Part shown: in pieces, positions 6,008 to 6,492 of the stretch
Numbering within the stretch: the stretch's first letter is position 1
Layout: every line of letters begins with the position of its first letter
Position numbers and translations under genes: made by a program
Origin: an uncultured Collinsella sp.
GTDB taxonomy: Bacteria; Actinomycetota; Coriobacteriia; Coriobacteriales; Coriobacteriaceae
Reading direction: 5' to 3'
DNA length: 6,492 nt
Assembly: GCA_902482185.1 (NCBI GenBank)
Contig: CABSZR010000083.1
Coordinates: 1 to 6,492 of the forward strand
The notes under the pieces: generated by a model
Seen by the model: the letters and a program-made list of their open reading frames with translations, nothing else
What the model was told of the DNA's origin: nothing
Database searches by the model: none

Positions 6008-6492
6008 TTAGGCGGCGATGTACTTACCGTCCTGAATCACATAGGCCGTAGCAGGCTTTTCGACCTGACCTTCGTCATTCCACGTTAGCTCGCCGGTCAG
6101 GCCGTCGATCTTGATCTTGCGCATGGCCTTGGCAAGGTCGCCGGCGATGTCGGCACCATCGGCCGTAATATCGATGCCCGCCTTGTCGATGGCCTCGGCG
6201 ATGGCGTGGACGCAATCGTAGGCGTCGGCGGCAAACTGGTTAGGCGTCTCGTCGTAGGCATCCTTATAGGCCTTGACGAAGTCGGTATTCTTCTCGTCGT
6301 CGGCGGAGAACGGGGTCATGAACAGTACCCCCTCGGCAAGAGAGGTATCGAAGCCTTCCACAGAGAGCAGGCCGTCCATGCCATCGGTACCCATGAGGGT
6401 CATGTCGTAGCCCATGTCCTTGGCGTTCTTGAGCAAAACGGACGCCGGCGTGTAGTAGATCGGCGCAAAGATCATGGTGGCGCCTGCCTGCT
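6008..6492 (-). CDS. Second branched-chain amino acid ABC transporter substrate-binding protein, C-terminal part (cut by window edge)
   Basis: The C-terminal 161 codons or so of a LivJ/LivK-type binding protein; the reading frame stays open to the window edge, so the start, signal peptide and N-terminal lobe lie outside. Its last 160 complete codons align to LivJ residues 236-395 without a single gap, with 116 identities by my count (about 72%). The first 29 residues visible here are identical to LivJ, after which identity falls to about 66%. Family features kept: MIFAPIYYTPAS, GFDTSLAEG, MTPFSADDEKN, FAADAYD, IDGLTGELTWND and the terminal DGKY. Differences fall in the C-terminal third (for example DAYDCVHA in place of DAYDGVHA). 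No permease gene lies between it and livJ, so it probably shares the LivHMGF transporter with a shifted ligand preference, as with E. coli LivJ/LivK. An internal ATG at 6475 is not the start, because the matching sequence continues through it. Confidence 0.92.
   Translation of the reverse strand, partial: QAGATMIFAPIYYTPASVLLKNAKDMGYDMTLMGTDGMDGLLSVEGFDTSLAEGVLFMTPFSADDEKNTDFVKAYKDAYDETPNQFAADAYDCVHAIAEAIDKAGIDITADGADIAGDLAKAMRKIKIDGLTGELTWNDEGQVEKPATAYVIQDGKYIAA

Overview
The window holds one transport locus and one neighbouring gene, all read on the minus strand (right to left). The dense packing of genes, the strong preference for G/C at third codon positions and the style of the lipoprotein signal suggest a gut-type Coriobacteriia (Collinsella-like) actinobacterium. 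This assignment is inference from general resemblance, not from a marker gene.

Layout in transcription order: (1) 6492-6008, the C-terminal part of a periplasmic-binding-protein-like lipoprotein, cut by the window edge; (2) 6007-5738, a 270-base intergenic stretch, AT-rich in the middle, with probable promoter/operator sequence and two small hairpins in the leader of the next gene; (3) 5737-4550, a complete second binding protein (livJ); (4) 4549-4411, an intercistronic region with two hairpins; (5) 4410-876, the tightly packed livH-livM-livG-livF set encoding two permeases and two ATPases, with gaps or overlaps of only a few bases; (6) a strong intrinsic terminator at 829-865; (7) a long imperfect inverted repeat at 759-827; (8) 700-23, a cutC-family gene with its own ribosome binding site.

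Together livJ and livHMGF form a complete ABC importer of the branched-chain / hydrophobic amino acid family. A lipid-anchored binding protein captures the ligand outside the membrane, LivH and LivM form the channel, and LivG and LivF hydrolyse ATP. The second binding protein upstream probably feeds the same permease, as E. coli LivJ and LivK share LivHMGF. CutC lies beyond the terminator and is probably a separate transcription unit.

I see no new multi-gene system here. The points most worth following are a near-identical 88-base tract shared by two otherwise diverged binding-protein genes (likely gene conversion), the intergenic inverted repeat before cutC, the hairpins between livJ and livH, and an unusual cysteine cluster in the CutC-family protein.
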